This document shows, in pieces, positions 11,050-18,807 of a DNA stretch of 64,000 bases. Position 1 is the first letter of the stretch. Each line of letters begins with the position of its first letter. The position numbers and the translations under genes were made by a program. Source of the stretch: Methylorubrum aminovorans (GTDB lineage Bacteria; Pseudomonadota; Alphaproteobacteria; Rhizobiales; Beijerinckiaceae); NCBI RefSeq assembly GCF_022179725.1, contig NZ_BPRC01000001.1:124001-188000 (forward strand), written 5' to 3'. The notes under the pieces were generated by a model. The model worked only from the letters and a program-made list of their open reading frames with translations, was not told where the DNA came from and did no database searches.

Positions 11050-12486
11050 ATGGATGCGCCCGCCAAGCCCCGCGACCGGACCGAGGAGAGGGCCATGGCC
11101 CGCCTTGCGCTCCGCTTCACCGATTGGGCCGAGAAGTGGTTTCCGGACGCCTTCGTGTTCGTGGCCATCGCCGTCGTCATCGTAGCCGGCGCTGCCCTCG
11201 TCAACGGCGCGCCGGTCCAGGCCGTGACCAAGAGCTTCGGCGACGGCTTCTGGAGCCTGATCCCCTTCACCATGCAGATGGTCTTCGTCACCATCGGCGG
11301 CTACGTCGTGGCGACCTCCGCACCGGTCCAGGCGCTGATCGACCGCATGGCTTTGGTGCCGAAGACCGGGCGCGGCGCCATCGGATACGTCGCGCTCGCC
11401 ACCATGCTCTCCTCGCTCCTGAGCTGGGGCCTCAGCCTGATCTTCGGCGGCCTGCTCGCCCGCGCACTGGCTCGCCGGCCCGAACTGCGGATGGATTATC
11501 GCGCGGCCGGCGCGGCGGCCTATCTCGGCCTCGGCGCGACCTGGGCCATGGGCCTGTCCTCCTCCGCCGCGCAGCTTCAGGCGAATCCCAAAAGTCTGCC
11601 GCCGGGCCTCTTGCCGATCACCGGCGTGATTCCGTTCAGCGAGACGATCTTCCTCTGGCAGTCCATCCTGATCACCGTGATCCTCGTCGTCATGTCGGCG
11701 GTGATCGCCGTCGCTTCGGCGCCGGGCCGCGACACCGCGGTGACGGCCCAGGATCTCGGCGTCGACGTGTCGAAGGAGGACACCAGCCTGCCCCCGCCGA
11801 AGCAGCCCGGCGAGTGGCTGGAGCACGCTCCCGTTCTGACGGTGCTGATCGGCCTGCTCGCGGCGGGCTGGCTGATTCAGGAATTCGCGCGCCAGGACTG
11901 GATGATCGCGATCTCCAGCCTCAACACCTACAACTTCCTGTTCCTGATGGCCGGCCTCGTGCTGCACTGGCGGCCCAAGCGCTTCCTCGCCGCGCTCAGC
12001 AAGGCGGTGCCGGCCACCGCCGGCATCCTGATCCAGTTCCCGTTCTACGCCGCCATCGCGGCGATCCTGACGGGCGCCAAGAACGCCGCCGGCCACAGCC
12101 TGTCGGACGTCATCGCCCACGCCTTCGTGGCGCTGAACACGCAAGGCAGCTTCCCGCTGGCCATGGGCGTCTACTCGGCGCTGCTCGGCTTCTTCATTCC
12201 GTCGGGGGGCGGCAAGTGGCTCTTGGAGGCGCCCTACGTGATGCAGGCGGCCAACGAGCTGAAGGTGCATCTCGGCTGGGCGGTGCAGGTCTACAACGCG
12301 GCGGAAGCCTTGCCGAACCTGATCAACCCGTTCTTCATGCTGCCGCTTCTCGGCATTCTGGGGTTGAAGGCCCGCGACATCGTCGGCTTCAGCTTCCTCC
12401 AGCTCCTCGTCCACCTGCCGGTGGTGCTGTTCCTGCTCTGGGCGCTCGCCTTCACGCTGGAATATCACCCGCCGGTGATGCCGTAA
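11050..12486 (+). CDS. atoE: Short-chain fatty acid transporter, AtoE family
   Basis: The 478-residue integral membrane protein has about twelve hydrophobic helices. It shows the AtoE-type sequence LTLRF.DWAEKWFPDAFVF near the start, then SWGLSLIFGGLLAR, and near the end FFIPSGGGKW. The last is the conserved proline-glycine loop of this family. The family is thought to take up acetoacetate or short-chain fatty acids. In a methylotroph it could feed the poly-hydroxybutyrate/ethylmalonyl-CoA network, but no atoDA or atoB partner is adjacent. The gene symbol is assigned by family resemblance. Confidence 0.8.
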   Translation: MDAPAKPRDRTEERAMARLALRFTDWAEKWFPDAFVFVAIAVVIVAGAALVNGAPVQAVTKSFGDGFWSLIPFTMQMVFVTIGGYVVATSAPVQALIDRMALVPKTGRGAIGYVALATMLSSLLSWGLSLIFGGLLARALARRPELRMDYRAAGAAAYLGLGATWAMGLSSSAAQLQANPKSLPPGLLPITGVIPFSETIFLWQSILITVILVVMSAVIAVASAPGRDTAVTAQDLGVDVSKEDTSLPPPKQPGEWLEHAPVLTVLIGLLAAGWLIQEFARQDWMIAISSLNTYNFLFLMAGLVLHWRPKRFLAALSKAVPATAGILIQFPFYAAIAAILTGAKNAAGHSLSDVIAHAFVALNTQGSFPLAMGVYSALLGFFIPSGGGKWLLEAPYVMQAANELKVHLGWAVQVYNAAEALPNLINPFFMLPLLGILGLKARDIVGFSFLQLLVHLPVVLFLLWALAFTLEYHPPVMP

Positions 12487-12493
12487 GGCGCAC

Positions 12494-13081
12494 CTACGGG
12501 CGGCCCTGCGGCGGGCCGCCCATCACGATGAGGCCGGCATCCATCAGGCCGGTTGCCGCGTCGCTGCCGGTGGGGAGAAGCGTGAAGCTGACGGGGCGCA
12601 GAGGGCCGGCATCGTGTCCGGTGCTCTTCTCCGACCAAAGGCTCGTGGCAAGCGGTGAGAAAGTGTCGGCCGGAAAGGCGTCCTCGAAGCCCGCAGAGCG
12701 CGCCCGCTCGGTGACGCGTCCGAGGAAATCCTTGGCCCGCACACCGAGCCGCGCCGGCAGGCCGTCGCGCTCGGCCCACCACACGGTCTGGAGGAGGCAG
12801 TGCCGGCCGTCGGCATCCCGTCCCCAGGACGCGACGTAGCGCGGCGACAGCAACTCGACCGCCTTCTCCCGATCCGGGGCGCGGGAGGGAATCTGATCGA
12901 TCGCCTCCTTCGAGGCGGGGCGCGTCGCGAGGCCCTCGAACGGGGTGCGACCGTGGCGGATATAGCCGAGGCAATCCTCGAAGATCAGTCGCATGACCAG
13001 CGGCTCGTTCTCCTCGATCGCGCCGGCACGGGCGGGACAAGCCGCGAGGCAGGCGGCGAGCAGAAGCCAGTGTCTCGGCAC
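12494..13081 (-). CDS. Exported hypothetical protein (195 aa)
   Basis: I place the start at GTG 13081, because AGGAGGG lies four bases upstream and the resulting N-terminus (MPRHWLLLAACLAACPARAGA) is a good signal peptide. The mature domain has about 175 residues with scattered cysteines (FEDCLGYIRHG, GRHCLLQTVWW) that could form one disulfide. No family is recognised. It converges on atoE with a 7-bp gap and overlaps nothing functional; DUF423 lies just upstream on the same strand. A periplasmic role is inferred only from the signal peptide. Confidence 0.7.
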   Translation of the reverse strand: MPRHWLLLAACLAACPARAGAIEENEPLVMRLIFEDCLGYIRHGRTPFEGLATRPASKEAIDQIPSRAPDREKAVELLSPRYVASWGRDADGRHCLLQTVWWAERDGLPARLGVRAKDFLGRVTERARSAGFEDAFPADTFSPLATSLWSEKSTGHDAGPLRPVSFTLLPTGSDAATGLMDAGLIVMGGPPQGRP

Positions 13082-13116
13082 GCGTCCCTCCTGCGGGCTC
13101 GGCCGCACTGACCGTA

Positions 13117-13488
13117 TCAGCGCCGCGCCGGCACCAGTGCGGCGACGGCCGCGAGCGCCCATCCCGCCATCAGCACCGTTCCTCCGATCGGTGCCGCCAT
13201 CGGGAACAGTGCTTGGCCGGTCAGCGCCAGCAGGGCGAGATCGCCTGAGAACAGCGCGAGCCCGACGAGCAGAGCTGCCGCGGCGAGGCGGGTGAGGGCA
13301 CCACGGGTCAGGCCGGCGGCGGCGAAGCCGGTCAAAGCGATGATGGCCGGCGCGTGGAACAGCAGGAACTGCGCGGCGGTCTTCAGCGTCTCGCCGCCGC
13401 TGGTATGGGCGACCGCCGCGCTGGCCGCCACGCCGAGCCCGCCGGCGAGCGCTGCCAGGGCTGCGAGGAGGCGGTCGAGGCCGGTCAC
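13117..13488 (-). CDS. DUF423 family membrane protein
   Basis: The 123-residue protein has four hydrophobic helices and the family phrase ETLKTAAQFLLFHAPAIIAL, with Phe-His in helix two. DUF423 (YgdD-like) proteins are small inner-membrane proteins of unknown role. The start overlaps the yihA stop by 4 bp, so it is translated from the yihA message. The downstream exported-protein gene continues in the same direction. Confidence 0.85.
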   Translation of the reverse strand: MTGLDRLLAALAALAGGLGVAASAAVAHTSGGETLKTAAQFLLFHAPAIIALTGFAAAGLTRGALTRLAAAALLVGLALFSGDLALLALTGQALFPMAAPIGGTVLMAGWALAAVAALVPARR

Positions 13489-14144
13489 GCGCCGCGCTCC
13501 TGCAGCAGCCGGGCGATGCTGGCGCGCAGCTCCGCCACGCCGCTGTCGTCGCGGCTCGAAGTCAGCAGAACTTCCGGATAGGCCGCCGGGCGCTTGGCGA
13601 GCGCCGCCTGGATGCCGGCGATGCGCCGCTCGATCTCGGCCTTCTTGAGGGCGTCGCCCTTGGTCAGCACGATCTGATAGGAGACCGCCGCCTTGTCGAG
13701 CCCGTCGAGCAGATCGGTGTCGATCGACTTCAGGCCGTGCCGGGAATCGATCAGGACGTAGACCCGCGCGAGGTTCGAGCGGCCCTTCAGGTAGGCGTGG
13801 ATCAACTGGGTCCAGGCCTCGACCTTGGCCTTCTCGACCGCGGCGTAGCCGTAGCCCGGCATGTCGACGAGGGTCAGGCGCCCGCCGATGCGGAAGAAGT
13901 TGAGCTGCTGGGTGCGGCCCGGCGTGTGAGAGGTGCGCGCCAGCGTGTTGCGGCCGGTCAGCGCGTTGACGAGGCTCGACTTGCCGACGTTGGAACGCCC
14001 GGCAAACGCGATCTCGATACCTTCCATCGGCGGCAGGGCGCCGAGCGCCGGGGCAGCGGCGGTGAACTCGGCCTCGCCCGCGAACAGCAGGCGACCGGCT
14101 TCGAGCAGTTCGGGGGAGAGGGAATCGGTCTCGGCTTCGGTCAT
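13485..14144 (-). CDS. yihA: Ribosome biogenesis GTP-binding protein YihA/YsxC/EngB
   Basis: The 219-residue TRAFAC GTPase has G1 GRSNVGKSSL near residue 50 and the G2 region TSHTPGRTQQLNFF. G3 is VDMPGYGYA, G4 is LTKGD, and a G5-like segment is TSSRDDSG. All are typical of EngB, which acts in large-subunit assembly. It lies about 120 bp downstream of yidC on the same strand, and its stop overlaps the DUF423 start. The placement next to yidC is conserved in many alphaproteobacteria. Confidence 0.96.
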   Translation of the reverse strand: MTEAETDSLSPELLEAGRLLFAGEAEFTAAAPALGALPPMEGIEIAFAGRSNVGKSSLVNALTGRNTLARTSHTPGRTQQLNFFRIGGRLTLVDMPGYGYAAVEKAKVEAWTQLIHAYLKGRSNLARVYVLIDSRHGLKSIDTDLLDGLDKAAVSYQIVLTKGDALKKAEIERRIAGIQAALAKRPAAYPEVLLTSSRDDSGVAELRASIARLLQERGA

Positions 14145-14216
14145 TGCGGATATCGCCTCGCCTGGCGACGCCGTCCCGATGAGGCCGGGCCGGCGCGGCC
14201 CGGGCCGGAACGCAGC

Positions 14217-14240
14217 GGATCCCGGGCAGGCCCGGGATCC
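14217..14240 (-). other. Strong hairpin between yidC and yihA
   Basis: GGATCCCGGG at 14217-14226 and its exact complement at 14231-14240 enclose CAGG. A second GC-rich stem lies just to its left. There is no U-run after it on the minus strand. It may therefore be an mRNA-stabilising or attenuating structure rather than a terminator. Confidence 0.45.
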
Positions 14241-14262
14241 AGGGAAGAGAGAGCCGTGGCGC

Positions 14263-16113
14263 TCAGCTCTTGGTGGCCGCGGCTTTCTTGTCGCCGCGTT
14301 TGAACATGCCCCTCATGTTGTCCCACAATTCCACCTTCACGCCGTTCCGGCGCATGATGATGTATTGCTGGATCACCGAGAGAGTGTTGTTCCAGGCCCA
14401 GTAGATCACCAGTCCGGCCGGGAACGAGCCGAGCATGAAGGTGAACACGATCGGCATGAAGGCGAAGACCTGCGCCTGGACCGGGTCCGGCGGCGCGGGG
14501 TTCATCTTCATCTGCACGAACATCGTGATGCCCATGATGATCGGCCACACGCCCAGATGGATGAAGTCGGGCGCGGCGAACGGCAGGAGGCCGAACAGGT
14601 TGACGATGCTCGTCGGATCGGGCGCGGCGAGGTCCTGGATCCAGCCGAAGAACGGCGCGTGCCGCATCTCGATGGTGATGAACAGGACCTTGTAGAGCGC
14701 GAAGAAGACCGGGATCTGGATCAGCACCGGCCAGCAGCCGGCCACCGGATTGATCTTCTCCTTCTTGTACAGCTCCATCATCGCCTGTTGCTGCTTCGTC
14801 CGGTCGTCCTTGTAGCGCTCCCGGATGGAGGTCATCTCCGGCTGCACGGCCTTCATCTTGGCCATGGAGACGTAGGAGCGGTTGGCGATCGGCAGGAAGA
14901 AGATCTTCAGGATCAGCGTCACGAGCAGGATCGAGACGCCGAAATTCCCGGCGAGATGGAAGAAGAAGTCCAGCGCCCGGAACATCGGCTTGGTCAGGAA
15001 CCAGAACCAGCCCCAGTCGATCATCAGGTCGAACTGCTTGATGCCGAGCTCGCGCTCGTAGGCGTTGATCTGGTTGACCTCCTTGGCGCCTGCGAACAGG
15101 CGCTGGGTCGTGGTCGAGGATGCGTTCGGTGCCACCGTCACGGCGTCGGCGCGCACGGAGGTCTGGTAGACCTTGGTCGCGCCGTCGGTGCGCTCGGTGA
15201 AGGCGCCGGTGAAGGGCTTGTCCTGCTCCGGAATGGCCGCGGCGGCCCAGTACTTGTCGGTGATGCCGACCCAGCCGCCGGTCACGTTCGTCCAGGCCTT
15301 GCCCAGCGTGCCGGGGCCGCCATAGGCCGGCTCCTTGGCGACCTTGTCGTAGGTGTATTCCTGCAGGCCGTCGTTGCCGAGCACGCCGATCAGGCCCTCG
15401 TGCAGCACGAAGTAGCCCTGAGTGTGCGGCTTACCCCAGCGCGAGACGAGGCTGTAGGGATAGAGCGTCACCGGGTTGGCCGAGGTGTTCTCCACCTCGT
15501 CGCGAACCGTGAACATGAACTTGTCGTCGACCGCGACGATGCGCTTGAACACGAGGCCCTGGCCGTTGTCCCAGCTCAGCGTCAGCGGCTTGCCGGGGGC
15601 GAGCAACTCGCCGTCGGCCTTCCACACCGTCTCGCTGGTGGGCAGCGGCCCGGCATTGGCGCCGACCCAGCCGAACTCGGCATAATAGGGGTTGGCGCTG
15701 CCGATGGGCGAGAGCAGCACGATGCGCGGGCTCTCGTCGCTGACGGTCTCGTGGTAGTTCTTCAGGCTCACGTCGTCGATGCGCGCACCCTTGAGCGCGA
15801 TCGAGCCGTAGAGGGCGGGCGTGTCGATGCGCACGCGGGCCGAGCGGGCCAGCGCGTCCTCGCGGGAGACGGGGCCCTGCGCAGCGGTGCCCGGCACCGT
15901 GCCGGGAACGGGCGCGTTGGGGCTGCCCTCCCGCGGGCTCGGGGCGGGGATGCCGTCGGCCGTCTGCGGCACGCCGGATTGCTGCGTGGTCTGGCTCTGC
16001 GCCGCCTGTCGCTGCCGCTCGCTGGCCGGCCCGGTGACGAAGTAATGCCAGCCAAGCAGGACCACCAGCGACAAGGCGATGGCGACGAACATGTTCGTCT
16101 TGTCGTTACCCAT
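14263..16113 (-). CDS. yidC: Membrane protein insertase YidC
   Basis: The 616-residue protein starts at [22 protein letters not shown], an N-terminal membrane anchor, rather than at in-frame codons further upstream. It continues with a proline/alanine-rich linker and the large periplasmic beta domain (about residues 90-345). The five-helix insertase core follows, with [15 protein letters not shown] and the cytoplasmic hairpin, and it ends in a basic tail. It inserts and folds inner-membrane proteins, alone or with SecYEG. The start overlaps the rnpA stop by 8 bp. No yidD gene lies between them. Confidence 0.97.
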   Translation of the reverse strand: MGNDKTNMFVAIALSLVVLLGWHYFVTGPASERQRQAAQSQTTQQSGVPQTADGIPAPSPREGSPNAPVPGTVPGTAAQGPVSREDALARSARVRIDTPALYGSIALKGARIDDVSLKNYHETVSDESPRIVLLSPIGSANPYYAEFGWVGANAGPLPTSETVWKADGELLAPGKPLTLSWDNGQGLVFKRIVAVDDKFMFTVRDEVENTSANPVTLYPYSLVSRWGKPHTQGYFVLHEGLIGVLGNDGLQEYTYDKVAKEPAYGGPGTLGKAWTNVTGGWVGITDKYWAAAAIPEQDKPFTGAFTERTDGATKVYQTSVRADAVTVAPNASSTTTQRLFAGAKEVNQINAYERELGIKQFDLMIDWGWFWFLTKPMFRALDFFFHLAGNFGVSILLVTLILKIFFLPIANRSYVSMAKMKAVQPEMTSIRERYKDDRTKQQQAMMELYKKEKINPVAGCWPVLIQIPVFFALYKVLFITIEMRHAPFFGWIQDLAAPDPTSIVNLFGLLPFAAPDFIHLGVWPIIMGITMFVQMKMNPAPPDPVQAQVFAFMPIVFTFMLGSFPAGLVIYWAWNNTLSVIQQYIIMRRNGVKVELWDNMRGMFKRGDKKAAATKS

Positions 16114-16609
16114 CGGTCGATCCGTCAGGCGCCTTCGATGTGGAGGGAAAGGGCGGAGTGCCACCCGCGTTCGCACCGCGGCCGGAGCGTGAGCCGCCGC
16201 GTCGCGATGGAGAGGGAGATGGTCTGGAAGCGTCGCCGGAACGGGGCGAGGCCGGGCGCGTCACCGTGTGGAGGGCCCGGCGCAGATCCGCGACGAGACT
16301 TTCGAAGGGCGCGTCGAGGGCGGGGCGTCGGGCGATCACCACGACATCCGCTCCGATCGCGGGGGCGTCCGCGGCCACGGCAGCGACGGCGCTGCGCAGG
16401 CGACGCCGGATCCGGTTGCGTTCGGTCGCATGCCCTACGCGCTTGGTGATGGTGAAGCCGAGGAAGAGCCCCTCGGCGGGCGCGCCGTCGCGGGTCTCGT
16501 CGGGCGTGCGCAGGCGCCCCTGGGCGCTCATGCGTTCCGTGTGGAAGCGCCGGCCCTGGGCGGCTGCCAGGAAGTCCGGGCGCCGCCGGAGACGTCCGAT
16601 CGTCGGCAC
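16106..16609 (-). CDS. rnpA: Ribonuclease P protein component
   Basis: RnpA is the protein subunit that helps the RNase P ribozyme mature tRNA 5' ends. The signature [12 protein letters not shown] (the RNR motif) follows [16 protein letters not shown], as expected. I choose the GTG at 16609 ([19 protein letters not shown]) because GGAG lies five bases upstream. A GTG at 16672 would add 21 residues without a visible ribosome-binding site. About 40 residues after the RnpA fold are low-complexity Ser/Arg/Pro, an odd C-terminal extension that overlaps yidC. Confidence 0.92.
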   Translation of the reverse strand: MPTIGRLRRRPDFLAAAQGRRFHTERMSAQGRLRTPDETRDGAPAEGLFLGFTITKRVGHATERNRIRRRLRSAVAAVAADAPAIGADVVVIARRPALDAPFESLVADLRRALHTVTRPASPRSGDASRPSPSPSRRGGSRSGRGANAGGTPPFPSTSKAPDGSTDG

Positions 16610-16680
16610 GGGCGCTCCGATCCCGATTCGCGGGCTCGTGTTGCGAAACGTGGCGCCGGCGTGCGGCGCCACGGATTGTA

Positions 16681-16815
16681 TCAGGCCGAGAGGCGCTTGC
16701 GGCCGTGCGCGCGGCGGGCAGCGATGACCTTGCGGCCGCCGGCGGTCGCCATGCGGGCGCGGAAGCCGTGACGGCGCTTACGGACGAGCTTGCTGGGCTG
16801 GTAGGTTCTCTTCAT
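16681..16815 (-). CDS. rpmH: 50S ribosomal protein L34
   Basis: The 44-residue, very basic protein begins [20 protein letters not shown] and ends GRKRLSA, which is unmistakable L34. It is the first gene of the classical rpmH-rnpA-yidC block, with rnpA beginning shortly after its stop. Confidence 0.98.
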   Translation of the reverse strand: MKRTYQPSKLVRKRRHGFRARMATAGGRKVIAARRAHGRKRLSA

Positions 16816-17131
16816 GATCGGTCTCCGGCGGTCGAGGTATCGACCCGGCGGCGCTTGTGTTCAGCGCGCGGACCGTGCGTGGACCTCGAAATGGGATCTG
16901 CAAACGCGAAGGGCGCCCCGAACAGGGCGCCGCTTCGCAATGGCGCGGCTTATGGCGGAGGGGGCGCCGCAAGTCAATGACGCCATGCCGATGCGGATGC
17001 GGGGCGGGGGAGGGTGCCGCAACCCTAATGGGTCACCCTCGTGCGTATTGGCGGCTCGATGTCATATCCGGCCGCGTTTTCAGCCCTCGATCCCGACGCC
17101 ATGCAGCTTTTTTGAGACGCCTAGCGAGCGT

Positions 17132-17146
17132 TTAACGCTGCGTTAA
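17132..17146 (+). promoter_or_regulatory. CtrA-type box TTAA-N7-TTAA
   Basis: TTAA at 17132-17135 and 17143-17146 are separated by CGCTGCG (seven bases), and the right half reads TTAACC. This is a full match to the CtrA consensus. It lies about 20-30 bp before the inferred start of the candidate small RNA, where CtrA normally overlaps the -35 region. Confidence 0.7.
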
Positions 17147-17165
17147 CCTTTCCGTTCTACAAAGA

Positions 17166-17270
17166 GGCACATCCAGATTGTCTGGATCCTGATTGGGATC
17201 TCCGTCCAGTCTGTTTGATGCCTCCCTGTAAGACTCGTGACAGCCGCTCCTCTGGAGCGGCTTCTTTTTT
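17166..17270 (+). ncRNA. Candidate trans-acting small RNA (about 105 nt), CtrA-linked
   Basis: No ORF is evident here, yet the segment has the parts of an sRNA gene. A CtrA box and a TTCTAC -10-like element lie upstream. A 5' hairpin follows (ATCCAGA at 17171-17177 with TCTGGAT at 17181-17187). A 50-nt single-stranded-looking middle contains CTCCG and CCTCCCT, both able to pair with Shine-Dalgarno sequences. A perfect 9-bp terminator with a U-run closes it. This resembles the anti-Shine-Dalgarno sRNAs of Hyphomicrobiales (alpha-r14 type), but I cannot assign it to a family. The 5' end is an estimate. Confidence 0.55.
17242..17270 (+). terminator. Rho-independent terminator of the candidate sRNA
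   Basis: AGCCGCTCC at 17242-17250 pairs perfectly with GGAGCGGCT at 17254-17262 over a TCT loop, followed by TCTTTTTT. No protein gene on the plus strand precedes it nearby, which implies a short non-coding transcript. Confidence 0.88.
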
Positions 17271-17446
17271 GGCGCCGACGCCCATGGCAGGCTTCGCGCC
17301 CTTTGCTGCGCCGGCCCCGTTAACGTTAAAAAGACGTGAACCCTCACCCGGCTCGCGTTCGGCGCTACACTTGCCCCACTGGCTGCATTCGCACCGAGAT
17401 CGTCCCGAGGCGGGACAGATGGTTCGCCGGCGGCACAGGAGGCAGG

Positions 17447-17980
17447 ATGACCGAGTTCGACGTCACGTTCCGGGACGACCGTGAGTGGGTGAGCTTCGGC
17501 GAGTCCTACGTGTCGTCGGAGGCATTCAAGACCCTGTTTCGCGAGGGCATGCTGCTGGTCGAAGAGACCGCGGCCTATCTCGACGGGGAGGGCAGGGCCG
17601 AATCGCGGCTGATCTCGCGTGATGCCACGCTGGCCTATGCCAGCGAGAGCATGCGCCTCACCACGCGGCTGATGCAGATCGCCTCTTGGCTGCTGGTGCA
17701 GCGGGCGGTGTCCGAGGGCGAACTCTCGGTGAGTCAGGCGCAGGAGGAGAAGACCCGAGTCAAGCTCGCCGAATCGGAGCGCGCCCTGCCGGAGGCCGGT
17801 GAGGCCTTCGCCACCTTGCCGCTGCGGCTCCAGGACCTCGTGCGCCGCTCGCGCCGGCTGCACGCGCGCATCCTTCACCTCGATGCGCTGATCAGTGAAG
17901 ACCGTCCCGTGCCGGTGCCGCGGGAGAGCCCCGTTACCGCGCAGTTCGGTCGCCTGCGGGCCGCGTTCGGCGGCGAGTGA
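17447..17980 (+). CDS. rcdA: DUF1465 / RcdA-like protease adaptor
   Basis: The 177-residue helical protein contains the family core FREGMLLVEETAAYLDGEG and YASESMRLTTRLMQIASWL, followed by LQRAVSEGE. I recognise this as DUF1465, the family of Caulobacter RcdA, a helper that delivers the cell-cycle regulator CtrA to ClpXP. The ATG at 17447 follows AGGAGGCAGG and gives the expected length. The C-terminal tail is proline/valine-rich and probably disordered, as in RcdA. The neighbouring CtrA box is thematically consistent. The orthologue assignment is from memory of the family. Confidence 0.8.
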   Translation: MTEFDVTFRDDREWVSFGESYVSSEAFKTLFREGMLLVEETAAYLDGEGRAESRLISRDATLAYASESMRLTTRLMQIASWLLVQRAVSEGELSVSQAQEEKTRVKLAESERALPEAGEAFATLPLRLQDLVRRSRRLHARILHLDALISEDRPVPVPRESPVTAQFGRLRAAFGGE

Positions 17981-18146
17981 GGCGTTCGCCCGCGAAAAGC
18001 CGTTCCCGGTGATCGAGGTCGGGGCCAGATCGGGCGCGTGCCATCAGCCGATGGCCGCGCCCGTTCGATTCGGAAAAAGTGTCTGTTCCGGCAGCGCCCC
18101 TCGGCGGGCTCATGCGAACGGCGCGTTGCCCCTCGCGCACAAACGA

Positions 18147-18172
18147 AAACGGCGCCGCGAGCGGCGCCGTTT
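18147..18172 (-). terminator. Terminator of rpmE
   Basis: AAACGGCGCCGC at 18147-18158 and its complement at 18161-18172 form a long GC stem. Read on the minus strand, the sequence after the stem is T-rich (TTTTCGTTT). It lies about 35 bp after the rpmE stop. Confidence 0.75.
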
Positions 18173-18206
18173 CAACGAACCGGACCGGAGTCCGTCCCGA
18201 AAAGAA

Positions 18207-18461
18207 TCACTTCTTGCCGAAGCCGAGGCCGCCGAAGCGCGAGTTGAAGCGCGAGACGCGCCCGCCGCGATCGAGCATCTTCTGCTCGCCGCCGGTCCAG
18301 GCCGGGTGCGTGGTCGGGTCGATGTCCAGGTTGAGGACGTCGCCTTCCTTGCCGTAGGTCGACCGGGTCTTGTACTCGGTGCCGTCGGTCATCACGACCT
18401 TGATGAAGTGGTAGTCGGGGTGCTCGGTCCCCTTGGCCTTGGCGGCCTCGTTCTTTGCCAT
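18207..18461 (-). CDS. rpmE: 50S ribosomal protein L31
   Basis: The 84-residue protein has the L31 core [17 protein letters not shown], then [10 protein letters not shown] and [12 protein letters not shown]. It has no cysteines, so it is the zinc-free form usual in this group. It carries a short charged N-terminal extension ([13 protein letters not shown]) relative to the common form. The ATG at 18461 follows AGGAA; a longer in-frame start exists but adds unrelated residues. A terminator follows. Confidence 0.96.
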   Translation of the reverse strand: MAKNEAAKAKGTEHPDYHFIKVVMTDGTEYKTRSTYGKEGDVLNLDIDPTTHPAWTGGEQKMLDRGGRVSRFNSRFGGLGFGKK

Positions 18462-18807
18462 GACGAATTCCTGAGGTAGCACGCCGACCGGCCCCGCCAC
18501 TCAGGGGAAGAGCCAGGGGCAAAACATCGCGCGCATTCCGATGAAGGCGCGCCTATACCTCAGCCTCGGGCGACGGACAAGAGAGGACGGATCGGCGGTC
18601 GCAGGCGAAATCGCAGCACGACCATCGGTCATGACGTCTCGCCAGGTCCGGCACGAACTGGAAATCGCGGCGCGCGCTGCTTATGCGATGGCCTGAGCCC
18701 AGAACGATAAGACAGAAGCGGCAAGGAACGGGACTAAACGATGTCGAGGAATGATGGCCCGCAGGCGTGACGCGTCGTCCGGCGCGAGGAGCGACAGAGG
18801 GAGCGAT
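18462..18807. other. Intergenic region between divergent rpmE and the ABC exporter
   Basis: These 346 bp should contain both promoters. I see no ORF with family resemblance and no strong repeat or terminator. The exporter could start earlier, at ATG 18751 or 18754 in the same frame, which would take in the last 57 bp. Confidence 0.5.

Larger units (their letters stand above)
16816..17446. other. 631-bp intergenic region with CtrA box and candidate sRNA
   Basis: This gap between the divergent rpmH and the RcdA-like gene has no convincing protein gene. Its left part should carry the rpmH promoter. The middle holds a CtrA-type box followed by a short unit ending in a textbook terminator (both listed separately). 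A second pair of TTAA tetramers near 17320 has the wrong spacing for a full CtrA site. The right end holds the AGGAGGCAGG ribosome-binding region of the next gene. Confidence 0.6.

Noticed and set aside
10474..12468. Open frame of about 664 codons antisense to the phosphatase and AtoE genes
   Set aside because: The composition (Gly, Arg, His, Gln, Glu) is that of an antisense shadow. It crosses a real intergenic gap and two genes with clear families.
13933..16449. Long plus-strand frame opposite yihA, yidC and rnpA
   Set aside because: It is a shadow of three well-identified minus-strand genes, with no recognisable motif.
17318..17330. Second CtrA site (two TTAA near the RcdA-like gene)
   Set aside because: The halves are only two bases apart rather than seven, so it does not meet the consensus.
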